From Limnomonas spitsbergensis (lineage: Eukaryota > Chlorophyta > Chlorophyceae > Chlamydomonadales), in contig JAYJMM010000089.1 in NCBI GenBank assembly GCA_037349105.1, forward strand, positions 868,001 through 932,000: a DNA stretch of 64,000 nucleotides. The letters are read 5' to 3'. Under the pieces are notes generated by a model. It was not told the DNA's origin and did not search any database. It saw only the letters and a program-made list of their open reading frames with translations. Made by a program: the position numbers and the translations under genes. Of this stretch, positions 36,701 to 45,806 are shown in pieces; position 1 is the first letter of the stretch; each line of letters starts with the position of its first letter.

Positions 36701-39700
36701 TGGGGTGGGCAGAGGGGGGGTGGGCAGAGGTGGGGTGGGCAGATGGGGGGTGGGCAGAGGTGGGGTGGGCAGAGGTGGGGAGGGCAGAGGTGGGGTGGGC
36801 AGAGGTGGGGTGGGCAGAGGTGGGGTGGGCAGAGGGGGGGTGGGCAGAGGTGGGGTGGGCAGAGGGGGGGTGGGCAGAGGGGGGGTGGGCAGAGGGGGGT
36901 GGGCAGAGGTGGGATGGGCAGAGGGGGGGTGGGCAGAGGTGGGGTGGGCAGAGGGAAGGTGGGCAGAGGGGGGGTGGGCAGAGGTGGGGTGAGCAGAGGG
37001 GGGGTTGGCAGAGGTGGGGTGGGCAGATGGGGGGTGGGCAGAGGGGGGGTGGGCAGAGGGGGGGTGGGCAGAGGGGGGGTGGGCAGAGGGGGGGTGGGCA
37101 GAGGGAGGGTGGGCAGAGGGGGGGTGGGCAGAGGGGGGGTGGGCAGAGGGGGGGTGGGCAGAGGGGGGGTGGGCAGAGGGGGGGTGGGCAGAGGGGGGGG
37201 GGGGGGGCTGAGGGGGGGTGAGCAGAGGGGGGGTGGGCAGAGGGGGGGTGGGCAGAGGGGGGGTGGGCAGAGGGGGGGTGGGCTGAGGGGGGGTGGGCAG
37301 AGGGGGGGTGGGCTGAGGGGGGGTGGGCAGAGGGGGGGTGGGCAGAGGGGGGGTGGGCAGGGGGGGATGTGAAGAGGGGGGGTGGGAAGAGGGGGGGTGG
37401 GCAGGGGTGGGGTGGGAAGAGGGGGGGTGGGCAGAGGGTGGGTGGGCAGAGGGGGGGTGGGCAGAGGGGGGGGTGGGCAGAGGGGGGGTGGGCAGAGGGG
37501 GGGTGGGCAGAGGTGGGGTGAGCAGAGGGGGGGTTGGCAGAGGTGGGGTGGGCAGATGGGGGGTGGGCAGAGGGGGGGTGGACAGAGGGGGGGTGGGCAG
37601 AGGGGGGGTGGGCAGAGGGGGGGTGGGCAGAGGGGGGGTGGGCAGAGGGGGGGTGGGCAGAGGGGGGGTGGGCAGAGGGGGGGTGGGCAGAGGGGGGGTG
37701 GGCAGAGGGGGGGTGGGCAGAGGGGGGGTGGGCAGAGGGAGGGTGGGCAGAGGGGGGGGGGCTGAGGGGGGGTGGGCAGAGGGGGGGTGGGCAGAGGGGG
37801 GGTGGGCAGAGGGGGGGTGGGCAGAGGGGGGTGGGCTGAGGGGGGGTGGGCAGAGGGGGGGTGGGCAGAGGTGGGGTGGGCAGGGGGGGATGGGAAGAGG
37901 GGGGGTGGGCAGAAGGGGGGTGGGCAGAGGGGGGGTGGGCAGAGGGGGGGTGGGCAGAGGGGGGGTGGGCAGAGGGGGGGTGGGCAGAGGGGGGGGGACC
38001 ATCAGTGCCGCCTTTTTTCACTCCTCATTCTTCGCTCCCTTTCCTCATTCTTTACACCCCACTCCTCATTCTTTCATTATCGCTCTTCATTCCTCACTCC
38101 CTTCTCTCATTCTTTACACCCCACTCATCATTCTTTCATCCCCACTCCTCACTCCCTTCTCTCATTCTTTACACACCACTCCTCATTCTTCCATCCTCAC
38201 TCCCCTCTCCTAACTTTTTACTCCTTTCCATCAGTCTGTCATCCTCACTCCTCACTCCTCACCGATTGTCTCACACCAGGCCTCCAGCTGCTCAAACGTC
38301 ATGGACTTGAGCAGCAAGCGGCCGGCTGCGTCCACGTCTCTCCTAAACCTGTGAAGTAGAGGGACGGTGTGGATGGTGTGAATATAGCCAGCGGCGTCCA
38401 CACACCACTATTAGACCTGTCAAGTGTGAAAGGTGCGGATGGTGTGAATGTTGCAAGCTGCTCCAAAGCCATGGATGGAGGCAGCCAGCGGGCAGCTGCG
38501 TACATGTCTCTTTGGGCCTGCAAGATGCTGTGGATGGTGTGGATGGTGTGGAAATGGCCAGTAGCTTCCACACCGTTATTACACCTGCAGAGTGTAGATG
38601 GTCAGGATGGTGTGAACAGCTGCGTCCACGTCTCTCTTGGACCTGCAAGATAGTGTGGATGGTGTGAATGACGTGGATTGCACTACCAAGGTGGCACGAT
38701 CTGGCATGGTACGGCACATGTTCAGCCGGATTGAGATCATAAGGAGGCACAGTATGGCACAGGTGAAGCCGGATTGTGTTCCCACGGTGGCACGATCTGG
38801 CACAACATACCACAGGTCTAGCTGGATTGTTCCACCCTGATCTCACCCGTCATCACACACTGGCTCAACCGGATTGCACTACCAAGGTGGCACGATCTGG
38901 CACATGTTTAGCCGGATTGCGCTTTCAGGGCAATACGATGCGGCACAATTTCAAAAGCCGGATTGTGATATCAAGGTAGCATGCCACAGCATGATGCGTC
39001 ACAGGCCACAGGTTCAGCTGGATTGTGCTACGATGCTTAGGGTAAAGGGTTTGGGTTTAATGTTAAACCCTATATTGTACTACGATGCTTCCTGACAGCT
39101 CTTTGGCATGCGACCAAAGCAGGGGGGAGCATCAGTAACAGGGTTTGAAGGTGTGAATGGTGTGAAATGGGTGGATGCTGCCAGCTGCCTCCACATTGCA
39201 CTTGTACCTGCAACAGAAGCATTCGTTATAAATTTAGGACAAGGAGGCCGCCAACAGTGTCCGTGTATCTCCCAGATCTACAAGATCTGTAGCAGGCCAC
39301 AGTTGGATGACGTGGATTGTGTGAATGGTGTGGATGCGGTCAACCGTATCCGCGAGGCTCCCAGATCTTGAAGATTGATAGCAGACAGCAGTCAAATTGT
39401 GTGAATTGTGTGGATGCTGCCAACGGTGCTTTTGTAGGTCCCACACCCGGGTCCCAGACGATAAGTAGCAGGTATCATTCAGATGTGTGAATGGTGTGAA
39501 TGGTGTGGATGCGGCCAACAGTGTCGGCGTGGCTCCCAGACACAGACAATTAATAGCAGGCAACAGGCAGATTGTGTGACTTGTGTGGATGCAGCCATCG
39601 GTTATTAAATGGCTCTCAGATCTAGAAGATAGGTAGCAGGCATCATTCAGAAGGTGTGAATTGTATGAATTGTGAGGATGCGGCAGATAGTGTCCCATGG

Positions 39701-40221
39701 CTCCTCAACCTAGGAGATAGGTGGTTAACATATTTCAGATGGTGTGAATTGTGTGAACAGTGAGAAATTTGTAGATTGCGTGGATGCGGCCAACAGCGCC
39801 CCTTTGGCTCCCAAACCTGTCAGAGAAGTAGCAGGTATCAGGCATCAAGATCAGGTGGCTACAGTGTGGATGGTGCGGATGGTACAAATATTGTCGATGC
39901 AGCCAGCTGTATGGCATTACTGCCAATTGCTTGAGCCATATATGTCACTCCTGTCACTCTTGTTGTATATTTCGTTTTTGTCATATATCTCACTCTAATC
40001 ATAGATCCCACTATTGTCATAGACCTCTCTCGTTTTAGATCTCACCCTTGATCCGAGGTGCTGGTCACTGGCGGGATCCAGGCCGGCGTCGCCTCCTCTG
40101 TTGCGCAAGCCGATAGCTTCCAGGCTGCCGCGCGCCTCTTTCCAGCCGTGGCGGAGTTTTTCAATTCCGTGCCACGCTCATTCCCAGAGGGCCTGGCATT
40201 GTCATGTGCTGGCGGGATGCG
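15786..40221 (-). CDS. rlmN: RlmN-family radical SAM RNA (adenine-C2) methyltransferase, 15 exons found
   Basis: Exons in transcript order: 40046-40221, 38263-38348, 31916-31989, 30615-30662, 27461-27569, 25858-25964, 24905-24967, 23142-23210, 22686-22778, 21594-21692, 20795-20857, 19535-19629, 17950-17992, 17125-17208, 15786-15935. All junction phases agree and the sum is exactly 453 codons including the stop. Family marks: RRALHLWRWMYADTFW; GVIETVLIPVV; the iron-sulfur CX3CX2C as GCAMNCQ-FCYTG split by an intron; GLLGNLSTAQIVEQ; GMGEPLHNLEAV; ITVSTVGLVP; LAVSLHATTDE; VRDWIVPVNRRH; LIEYIMLRGLNDTEDDAR; AKVNL-IHFNPHAGTRF; CTIRDSRGDDEMAACGQLG with the conserved methyl-carrying Cys. The enzyme methylates C2 of adenosine in 23S rRNA and tRNA. 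As a nuclear bacterial-type gene its product probably goes to plastid or mitochondria (inference). The first exon is a poorly conserved lead and the start codon is not identified. Odd: LIHFNP where LIPFNP or LIPYNP is usual, and coding is under 6 percent of the span. Confidence 0.9.
15936..16440 (-). repeat. Acceptor-side copies of the last RlmN exon
   Basis: Plus-strand units containing ggtgcagatcNRccYgccct followed by gcgcNgatgcatgca recur near 16020-16055, 16122-16165, 16258-16297 and 16397-16430. Each is a copy of the splice acceptor plus the first 20 or so bases of exon 15786-15935. Spacing is about 100-140 bp. Confidence 0.75.
16621..16672 (+). repeat. 12-bp tandem repeat (ccaggtcactg)
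   Basis: Four near-identical units of gccaggtcactg in an RlmN intron. Confidence 0.8.
16736..16868 (+). mobile_element. MITE-like dispersed element, copy A
   Basis: About 130 bp, matching 42352-42495 in the same orientation and 59352-59465 inverted. Shared cores are gcagtcaccRYaatRtcaag, accagNaaRggaccgtaatt and an outer ttacggtccctacggt-like end. The ends are loosely inverted. There is no ORF. It sits in an RlmN intron. Confidence 0.7.
16934..17124 (-). repeat. Donor-side copies of RlmN exon 17125-17208
   Basis: Units of about 80 bp sharing cctccagatctagatcaRRc and cacctggatcaggatggat on the plus strand. These contain the last bases of the exon, its gtgag donor and the start of the intron. 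Copies lie near 16938-17000 and 17020-17090; the real exon follows. Confidence 0.8.
17491..17570 (+). repeat. 29-bp tandem repeat, three units
   Basis: The phrase ggtatgaactccactgtga occurs three times in a row at 29-30 bp spacing. Confidence 0.85.
17993..18440 (-). repeat. Acceptor-side copies of RlmN exon 17950-17992
   Basis: Diverged copies of the pyrimidine tract, acceptor and exon start recur near 18125-18165 and 18385-18435. Marks on the plus strand: a gca-rich exon start, then cctgagccagg or accagggcag, then a G-rich tract. Spacing about 130-260 bp. Confidence 0.55.
18597..18664 (+). repeat. 11-bp tandem repeat (ctggacatggt)
   Basis: Six head-to-tail units in the same RlmN intron. 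Confidence 0.9.
18725..19534 (-). repeat. Donor-side copies of RlmN exon 19535-19629
   Basis: About seven copies of the exon's last 35-40 bases plus donor (plus strand ggttttaccttcgcgcatca and variants) lie near 18725, 18860, 18965, 19070, 19225, 19320 and 19435. They are separated by degenerate TTTAGGG-like filler. Several keep the gtaaaac donor. Confidence 0.8.
19630..19765 (-). repeat. Acceptor-side copy of RlmN exon 19535-19629
   Basis: 19681-19755 repeats the 5' two-thirds of the exon with its acceptor (reading IFPHSADGQSILIEYIML) at high identity to 19565-19635. A competing splice acceptor is therefore retained. Confidence 0.85.
19975..20794 (-). repeat. Donor-side copies of RlmN exon 20795-20857
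   Basis: The exon end and donor (plus strand, around caccaggcagcccatgaggc) recur at about 20005-20035, 20150-20185 and 20712-20750. Each is a decayed copy of the exon tail coding DLVSLMGCL plus its donor. Confidence 0.8.
21400..21593 (-). repeat. Donor-side copies of RlmN exon 21594-21692
   Basis: Two units, near 21405-21460 and 21490-21560, repeat the exon tail coding GRGQLAVSLHATTDE together with the following intron. Unit about 90-115 bp. Confidence 0.8.
21693..21965 (-). repeat. Acceptor-side copies of RlmN exon 21594-21692
   Basis: Three units of about 93 bp repeat the acceptor and first 33 bases of the exon (coding ITVSTVGLVPE). The copies read ITVSTESLMP and TVSTVSLMPEI. Each is followed by a gaattcgaattcaaattc block. 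Confidence 0.9.
22779..23075 (-). repeat. Acceptor-side copies of RlmN exon 22686-22778
   Basis: Copies of the exon 5' end (coding GMGEPLHNLEAV) lie near 22808-22855, 22878-22918, 22960-23000 and 23025-23068. On the plus strand each keeps ccaggttgtgcagtggctcg-like sequence and the cccatac acceptor-side border. Confidence 0.8.
23840..24904 (-). repeat. C-rich minisatellite with donor-side copies of RlmN exon 24905-24967
   Basis: A ccacacctgctccacacctg type repeat (10-12 bp) fills the intron. Embedded in it are copies of the exon tail coding LSTAQIVEQ plus the donor, at about 24800-24850 (best), 24456-24490, 24225-24255 and 24042-24075. On the plus strand they keep tgctccacgatctgagccgt and the preceding cctac donor complement. 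Confidence 0.85.
25525..25857 (-). repeat. Donor-side copies of RlmN exon 25858-25964
   Basis: The exon tail (coding QVGCAMNCQ) with its gtcagtg donor recurs exactly or nearly so at 25528-25560, 25608-25640 and 25687-25720, and partly at 25778-25795. The unit of about 80 bp also holds TTTAGGG-like filler. These copies carry the cluster-binding cysteine codons. Confidence 0.9.
26050..26960 (+). repeat. 22-bp purine-rich minisatellite
   Basis: About 40 head-to-tail units built from gggtaagagggagagggg plus four more purine-rich bases, in an RlmN intron. The strand is almost pure purine, which suits triplex or slipped structures. Confidence 0.9.
27570..28025 (-). repeat. Acceptor-side copies of RlmN exon 27461-27569
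   Basis: Four units of about 110 bp (near 27640-27690, 27750-27800, 27855-27905 and 27965-28015) repeat the first 45 or so exon bases (coding GMATVDGGMVLQE) with the adjoining intron. Identity to the real exon is high. Confidence 0.92.
28330..28996 (-). repeat. 30-bp minisatellite with a 121-bp higher-order repeat
   Basis: Units of about 30 bp around cccagatcctgatcctgaca. The block at about 28740-28860 is repeated at 28861-28981, giving a higher-order unit of about 121 bp. Confidence 0.85.
29000..29660. other. Non-repetitive island inside an RlmN intron
   Basis: About 650 bases of ordinary-composition sequence without tandem structure, between two RlmN exons. A plus-strand open frame runs 29202-29486, and a minus-strand stretch near 29540-29640 reads VFSIGTKPGLAYDWWPKQHG. 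I do not recognise either. It could be a nested transposon fragment or an intronic gene. Confidence 0.35.
29700..29772 (+). repeat. 10-bp tandem repeat (catgtgtggg)
   Basis: Seven near-perfect units. Confidence 0.9.
30170..30614 (-). repeat. Donor-side copies of RlmN exon 30615-30662 in a tgtac-rich repeat
   Basis: The exon (coding VHSGFGQRFIDK) recurs at 30459-30500 as a good copy (HSGFGQCFIDK) and at about 30288-30310 as a remnant. Between them lie catgtactgtcatgtacat repeats. Confidence 0.85.
31310..31915 (-). repeat. 86-bp tandem repeat of the 3' half of RlmN exon 31916-31989
   Basis: Six units, near 31310, 31450, 31537, 31623, 31709 and 31795. Each holds the exon tail coding MYADTFWMKDLQ with its gtgtgg donor and the start of the intron. 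Units at 31537, 31623 and 31709 are almost identical, which indicates recent expansion. Confidence 0.95.
32030..33480 (+). repeat. 44-bp purine-rich minisatellite and G-run tracts
   Basis: About 20 units with aagtcatggaaggaaaagag and ggggtgaagg cores (32070-33190), then ggggggaag runs and three long G homopolymers (33206-33480). 32131-32182 and 33497-33545 are copies of the 5' half of exon 31916-31989. Confidence 0.9.
33570..37995 (+). repeat. 4.4 kb array of a 15-bp G-rich unit in an RlmN intron
   Basis: About 295 head-to-tail units of gtgggcagagggggg (15 bp), with variants such as aagagg, agatgg and aggtggg grouped in patches. It gives giant open frames on both strands because 15 is a multiple of three and the unit has no stop codon. 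It can form G-quadruplexes on the plus strand, which is the template strand of RlmN. Confidence 0.97.
38349..39990 (-). repeat. Acceptor-side copies of RlmN exon 38263-38348
   Basis: Decaying units with ggcNgctgcgtNcacgtctct on the plus strand. A long copy at about 38455-38525 carries most of the exon; shorter ones lie at 38390-38420, 38565-38595 and 38608-38650. From 39100 to 39900 further units (about 110 bp) contain gcNgccaacagYgtc and gtgtggatggtgtgaa. Confidence 0.7.
38680..39075 (+). repeat. Dispersed minisatellite (related to 41640-42090 and 52050-52200)
   Basis: Units of about 60-110 bp around aaggtggcacgatctggcac and cagccggattg. Diverged relatives occur at 41640-42090 and, on the same strand, at 52050-52200 upstream of the kinase exons, so the family is dispersed. 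Confidence 0.75.
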
Positions 40222-41530
40222 CTGCTGCTGGGGGGGGAGGGGGACAGCCGGGGGTGCACGGCTGGAGGTTAGGGTCTAATGTGTAAGGTTTAGGGTTTAA
40301 CCCAGTCACCCAGGTGGATGGCCCAGCGTGGCCAGAAGTTTTTCAATTCCGTGCCAAGCTCATTCCCAGAGGCCCTGGCATTGTCATGTGCTGGCAGGAT
40401 GCGCTGCTGGGGGGGGGAGGGACAGCCGGGGGCGCGCAGTCAGAGGTTGGAAGTTAGGGTCATAGGGGTGGATTATAGGGTGTTTTGTCTAACCCAGTCA
40501 CGTATAGGGGCCAGCATGGTCGTAGACAGGCAAGGTATGCTGCTAGGGGGGAGGATAGACAGGGGTGCGCGGCTGTAGGTTTGGGTTTAGGGTTACAGGT
40601 TCAGGTTTTAGGGTTGAGGGTCTATTCATCCCAGTCAACCAGGTGTAGGGCCAGTGTGGTGGTAGGCAGGCAGCGTGCGCTTCTGGTGGGGGAATGGCAG
40701 CCGGGGGATGTGCATTTGGAGGTTAAGGTTGAGGGTTGAGGGTGTAGGTTCTATACCAGGCACCCAGGTGGATGGTCTGGCATAGTCATGTGCAGGCAAG
40801 GTGCGCGGCTGGGGAGGGATGACAGCCTGGGAGCTGAGTAAAGGGGGGAGGATAAAGGGGTATGAGTGGGTGGGGGGGGGGACCACAGCCAGGGGGGGCG
40901 CGATTGGAGGTAAGGGTATAGGGTTGAGGCTGTAGATTTTATCCCAGTCACCCAGGTGGAGGGCCAGTGTGGTCATGTGCAGACGAGGTGCGCGGCTGGG
41001 GAAGGATGACAGCCAGGGAGCTGAGTGAAGGGGGGAGGATAAAGTTGGGGGGGTGGGGGGTAGGGTCATAGGGGTGGGTTGTAGGGTTTAGGGCTTATCC
41101 CAGTCATGCCCAGGTTGAGGGCCCGGCATGGTCATGTGCGGACAGGGTGCGCTGCTGGGGGGGGGGATGACAGCCCGGGATCTGAGTTCAGGGGGTACGA
41201 TAAAGGGGGATGGTGGGGGGGGGAACCACAGCCGGGGGTGCCCGGTTGGAGGTAAGGGTGTAGGTTTTAGGGTTTATCCCAGTCCTGCCCAGGTGGAGGG
41301 CCCGGCATGGTTTTGTGCAGGCAGGGTGCGCTGCTGGGGGGGGAGCGACAGCCGGGGATGTGCAGTTGGAGGGTAAGGTTTTGCAGTAGGGTTCAGGGTT
41401 CAGGGTTCAGGGTTTAGGGTTCAGGGTTCAGGGTTTAGGGTTTAACCCTGTTGAGACTTGAAGAGGTAGGCATCGTTGTAGGCAGAAAATGTGCGCTGCT
41501 GGCGGGGGGGGGGGAACAGCCGGGAGAGCT
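40222..41530 (-). repeat. Acceptor-side copies of RlmN exon 40046-40221
   Basis: About eight units of 120-250 bp keep a G-run (the pyrimidine tract on the minus strand), then gcgctgctgg and gcatggtcatgtgctggc-like exon-start sequence. They begin near 40335, 40510, 40640, 40765, 40960, 41115, 41285 and 41455. The unit at 40335 keeps the longest piece of exon. Confidence 0.7.
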
Positions 41531-44158
41531 GGATTTAGGAAGTAGGGATAAGGGAGGGTAGGGTTGGCGGTTATAGGGTTTAGGCTCAATGGCGGTAGGG
41601 TTGGAGGTTACAAGGCACAGGTTCAGCCAAGTTACTACCACCAAGGTAAAACAGTATACGGTACGATATGGTGCAGGTTAGCCTGGATGGTACTACTAAT
41701 GTGGCACAGTACAGCACGTTAAGGCACAGGTGAAGCTAGATTGTGCTACCAAAAGAGCACAATACGTCTCGATATGGCAAGAGTTGAGCTAAGGATCGTA
41801 CTACCAAATTAGACCCTGTATGGCTACCGTTTATGGCAGGATATAATACAACTTCAGCCCTATCGTACAAGCAAATTGTACCGTACCGCACGATATGGCA
41901 CAGGTAAAGCCATTTTGTGACACCAAGTTCGCATGGTATGTACGGCTCTCTACGGCGCGGGTTAAGCCATATCTTTTTACCAAAGTATACCTATATTGCA
42001 GGATATGTCACAACTTCAGCCCTACTGTTCTAGCAGTTGAGCACAATGTGGCATAGGTAAAGCCAAATTGTGCCACCAAGTTCGCATGGTATGTACGGCT
42101 CTTTATTGGAAAGATTCTGCCGGACTGCTTTACTATGATTCCATGTACGACACCTGCTTCGTCATGTGCTGTTGCCCGCCCGGGCCCATATGGGCAGGAC
42201 ACCGACATGAGGGTTCACACCAGCGTGGGGGGATTCACACCAGGGTGGGATGGTTCACACCAGGTTGAGTGGGTTCACACCAGGTTGAGTGCACATCAGA
42301 GTGAGCGACGTGCCTGGCTACATTGCGCAGGCTGGTCGACATCAAAAGCTGTGCCCATTACGGTCCCTACGGTTGCTGAACTGCGTAGCGGAATGCAGTC
42401 ACCACAATGTCAAGGCAAATTCAGCTACTTTTACCAGGAAAGGACCGTAATTACTGACACGACTTCTGAATTATGGCGCAATTACACAGCACTGTCCAGT
42501 GTCTACAACTAGTGCCAGTGTCTTCTCTGCGTCCATGCATGCCATATTGCCATGCTAAGGCTTGTCTCCACTTCACCAGCAGGTGTCTTCCCTAACCCAT
42601 GAGAGGGCTGGGGACAGGTGTGGAGGTGCAGGTTCACGCCTGGACTTGTGGCCGGGTGGACAGGGATGGCATCCCCAGGCATGTGGGTCATTTGTGTCAT
42701 GCATGGTAGCAATGTTGAGTCGGGTAACTACCTCGAGTGCCAATGTTTCTCCTCTGCCCATGTGAGGGCTGGATATGAGTGTGGGGGAAGGTTCGTACCT
42801 GGGATTGTTGCCTGGGTAAGGGTAGGGTGAGAGAGAATGGGGGGTGAGGGCCGACCCTGGCGGCGACCGACGAGTGCGTGGAGCGATGGGACGAACATCT
42901 CCGCTCCAAAATCATGATGCTGGCGAGTTATTAGGAACTATGAAGAGGTGTGTTGAACGGTAAGGAAGAAAGATAAAGTGTAAGCGTGGCTGTAAATCCG
43001 CAAATCCGTAATACGACGCTCGGAGAGTGCTGACGCGTGAATCTACTGCGGGAGACGCATTGAGGGTTCAGCTTTATGAGAAACGAGCCTTTGCTTGGGT
43101 CTGGGGGGTGAGTCGAGGTTCCTCGATGGTTCACGAGGAGGAGCGACGCGAGGCAGCTATTTGTCCGCACCAGTGTCCACACTGTCCTATTTTTTGTTGG
43201 GTGGGTACGTAATTGACAGCCTGGTTCACGACATGGCATGTGCATGTCGTGGTATCGAGGGGGATGTAGGCATTCATGCATCGAATTTGTAGTAATGCAT
43301 GCAGCGCAGCAGTAGGTTGAACATCGCCACATGTTATATGATCAAACATCCAAGCTGCATGCCGAGCTGCATGTGTCGTATCCGTCTTGTTTGACAACCA
43401 CTTCATTGCAGACAGAGACTACGGAGCTAGATCAATGCGTCTGGATGTACCCTGTGTTACATTTGTGTGATGTGCCAGATGTGGGTAGTCGGTGCTCTCT
43501 AAATTGTGAACTTATGCGTGTTCAGTTTACGCGAGGCGGCACTGCTGAGAAGTGTGCCCAAACATCACTTCATTCCTGCCGAATTTAAGACATAGCATCC
43601 ATAATCATGATATAACGAAGTGGTGTGATTACCTGCACATCGAAGATACATACGTACGTCATTTGTGTGGCGCGTCTTTCGCAAGGCGCCCAGATGTTGC
43701 AATCTGAAAGAAAGAAAGAAAGGAAGGAAAGGAAGGAACTCCGTTTTTAGGCGTGGATTTGAGGATGGCAAAGTGTGCTCACAGACAAGCCGCACGTAAG
43801 CGATCGCATCTCGAGAGAGAGCCTACCTGTGCACCCGCAACCTATGGTTTTGGGGTCCCTTTTTTATTCACCAACCGATTCGCACACCAAGTGGTGCACT
43901 CGGGACCCTGTCGCTACTAGGCAAACTCTCCTTGCTGAGCACGAAGAGGGGTCTTTCAAGTCCCTCCGGAGAGTGAGGCCAAATGAAAGAAAGAAAACGC
44001 CTGAGCGTTGCTTGAGGAATACGGGATTTTAAATGCCGTACACCGGAGGAGGTCCCAGTGTCCCACCCTCCAGTGGTCGCTAATTATCCTACTGGCGCCG
44101 AAACCAGACAAATATAGCTGGAATGCCAGTTCCGCACAATCTCCCTCGGTACCGATTT
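41531..44158. other. Repeat-rich stretch without a clear gene
   Basis: 41640-42090 is the dispersed minisatellite. 42205-42300 holds five units of ggttcacaccagg(ttgagtg). 42352-42495 is a MITE-like copy. 42520-42830 contains two diverged units of about 185 bp. 43670-43740 is a gaaa/ggaa microsatellite. Upstream RlmN exons, including its start, may lie here but I could not identify them. Confidence 0.5.
42352..42495 (+). mobile_element. MITE-like dispersed element, copy B
   Basis: Matches 16736-16868 in the same orientation and 59352-59465 inverted. See copy A. Confidence 0.7.
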
Positions 44159-44165
44159 CCTCCTT

Positions 44166-44300
44166 CAGTCAGGTCTCCCGTAACTTTTCCATACCAAAAG
44201 GGGGGGGGGATTCTGTACCAAAAGGGGGGGGGGTGTTTTGCCATATCGACTCTTACGCTGCGAATGGCATCGCATAATTATAATATACATGTTTCAATAA
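44166..44300 (+). repeat. KDZ element left inverted terminal repeat
   Basis: Matches the reverse complement of about 50540-50677. It contains two G-runs, each preceded by taccaaaa, and the shared phrase tatcgactcttacgctgcga. Confidence 0.93.
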
Positions 44301-44323
44301 TTGACACGTATTGATTGAACGTG

Positions 44324-45806
44324 ATGGATGCAACCAATACAGTTGCCCTGTCAAGCGCCGAGAAGAGAGTGAGGAAGGTCAGGAATTCAGCTTCCAACAA
44401 ACTCTCTAGTAGGAACACTGTTCTGATTCGTAAAGCGGACGAGTTCATCGCGACCAGGGGGAGGACGGTCATGCTCCACACACAGGCGCTCAGACATTGG
44501 CGCCACTTCCTCGGTGGTCGTGCCTGGGCCCTCCCCTCAGATGTAAAGGATGCGTTCATTAAGCTCGTGGAGAGTATCAACAGCGAAGACCAAGATGTAT
44601 CGAATCCGGCACAGCAGCGTCTGCTGGCCATGTCCAACAATAAGCCACCAAAGGATGCTACCTGGTTCGAACAGGTCATGCAGCAAGCTATAAAGGATGG
44701 TATAATAGTCCAGATTCAGACCTCAGGCTTGGAGAAGCTAGCTCGACAGATGATCCCATCCACAGCACCAGTGGAGAAGGCTCTCCATCAGAAAGGGAAG
44801 AGGAGGGGGCATCAGCTACTAGGCGCATGAGGAAACATGTCGGAACCAAGGATGGAAGCAGCAGTGAGACTGAGGAGAGTGGCATGGCACATGGAGATGG
44901 AGATGAGCTTCTAGTCAAGCCTGTCACAGCCAGCCCAAGCATGTCGTGGGGAGGGGAGGAGGAGCATGGGAGGGGAGGGGGAGCAGAGAGTCCTCTGCCC
45001 ACAGGCAATCAAGTCGTCACGAACAGCCAGACATGGTTGAGGAGGAGGAAAGAGCCAGGAGTAGGACTACCATCTCCACTAGCTGGCAGAGGAGGCAGCG
45101 ACAATGGAGGAGACAGGGGACGAGATGGAGCCCAGCCCAAGTCTGCCCAACTGACTCCAACTCAGCCCAGCTCATCTCAGCCCCGCTCAGCCGACTTAAG
45201 CTTTACCCGTGTGAACAAGGAGCGCACGTGCTCCCTACGCGATGCCAAGCGCAAGAAGTCTTTCGTGCCCACTGAGAAGTTCCTCCAGAGATTGAGGTCG
45301 TGCACCTCACCTGTGGTCACAAGGGCCCTCAAAGGCAGGCCTCCAAGAGCCATTCCTATTGTGAAGGCTAGTTTGGTGATGTGTACGACTCTTAAATGCG
45401 TGACGTACTGACGTAGTAATCTCACATTCATGAAGTCATGTTGATTGGGTCACCGTCCTGATCTCAACTTGCCTAGTGGTGGCTTGCCCCTAAAGTGAAC
45501 ACGAGTTGTGGATCATCCAGCCCTATGCCTTAACTTTCCATCCGTTCTTGCAGGAGATGGCGGGGAGGATTCTAGAACAGCAAGCACTCGATGCTGTCGA
45601 TTCTGGAGAAATACATGCAATGGAGACATTCTACGACCATATGCCAAAATCAAAAAAGGCAACTAGGAGGACCTTGCATGCAGCGATGGCCAGGAATGCC
45701 CCTGGTTCATTCTGCCATTTTGTTGCATTTCAGACAATTTCAGTTTGGAGCCCTTTCCCCTTACTTTCCCTCCGCGCACCCCGCTTACGGCTGACTTTTA
45801 GGGCCT
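44324..45806 (+). CDS. Second ORF of the KDZ element, unknown function, frame broken
   Basis: Starts at ATG 44324, just inside the left inverted repeat. The first part to about 44700 reads a basic, helical segment (SSAEKRVRKVRNSASNK; QALRHWRHFLGGRAWALPSD; DATWFEQVMQQAIKDG). After about 44700 the coding-like sequence (Ser/Glu/Asp-rich, SSTDDPIHSTSGEGSPSERE, then MRKHVGTKDGSSSETEESG) lies in a different frame and runs to 45411. So there is either a frameshift or a splice I could not place. A further exon at 45552 reads EMAGRILEQQALDAVDSGEI and then enters the 180-bp satellite. I do not recognise the family. The basic and acidic composition suggests a DNA- or chromatin-binding accessory protein (inference). 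Confidence 0.5.

Noticed and set aside
33186..38021. Giant minus-strand ORF of about 1611 residues made of PPLPTPP and HPPSAHP repeats, and similar plus-strand G/R/W-rich ORFs over the same array
   Set aside because: The 15-bp unit is divisible by three and lacks stop codons, so all frames stay open. The array lies in an RlmN intron between phase-consistent exons.
42500..44158. First exon and start codon of RlmN
   Set aside because: Several minus-strand frames could provide a lead, but none has a donor in the required phase that I could defend.
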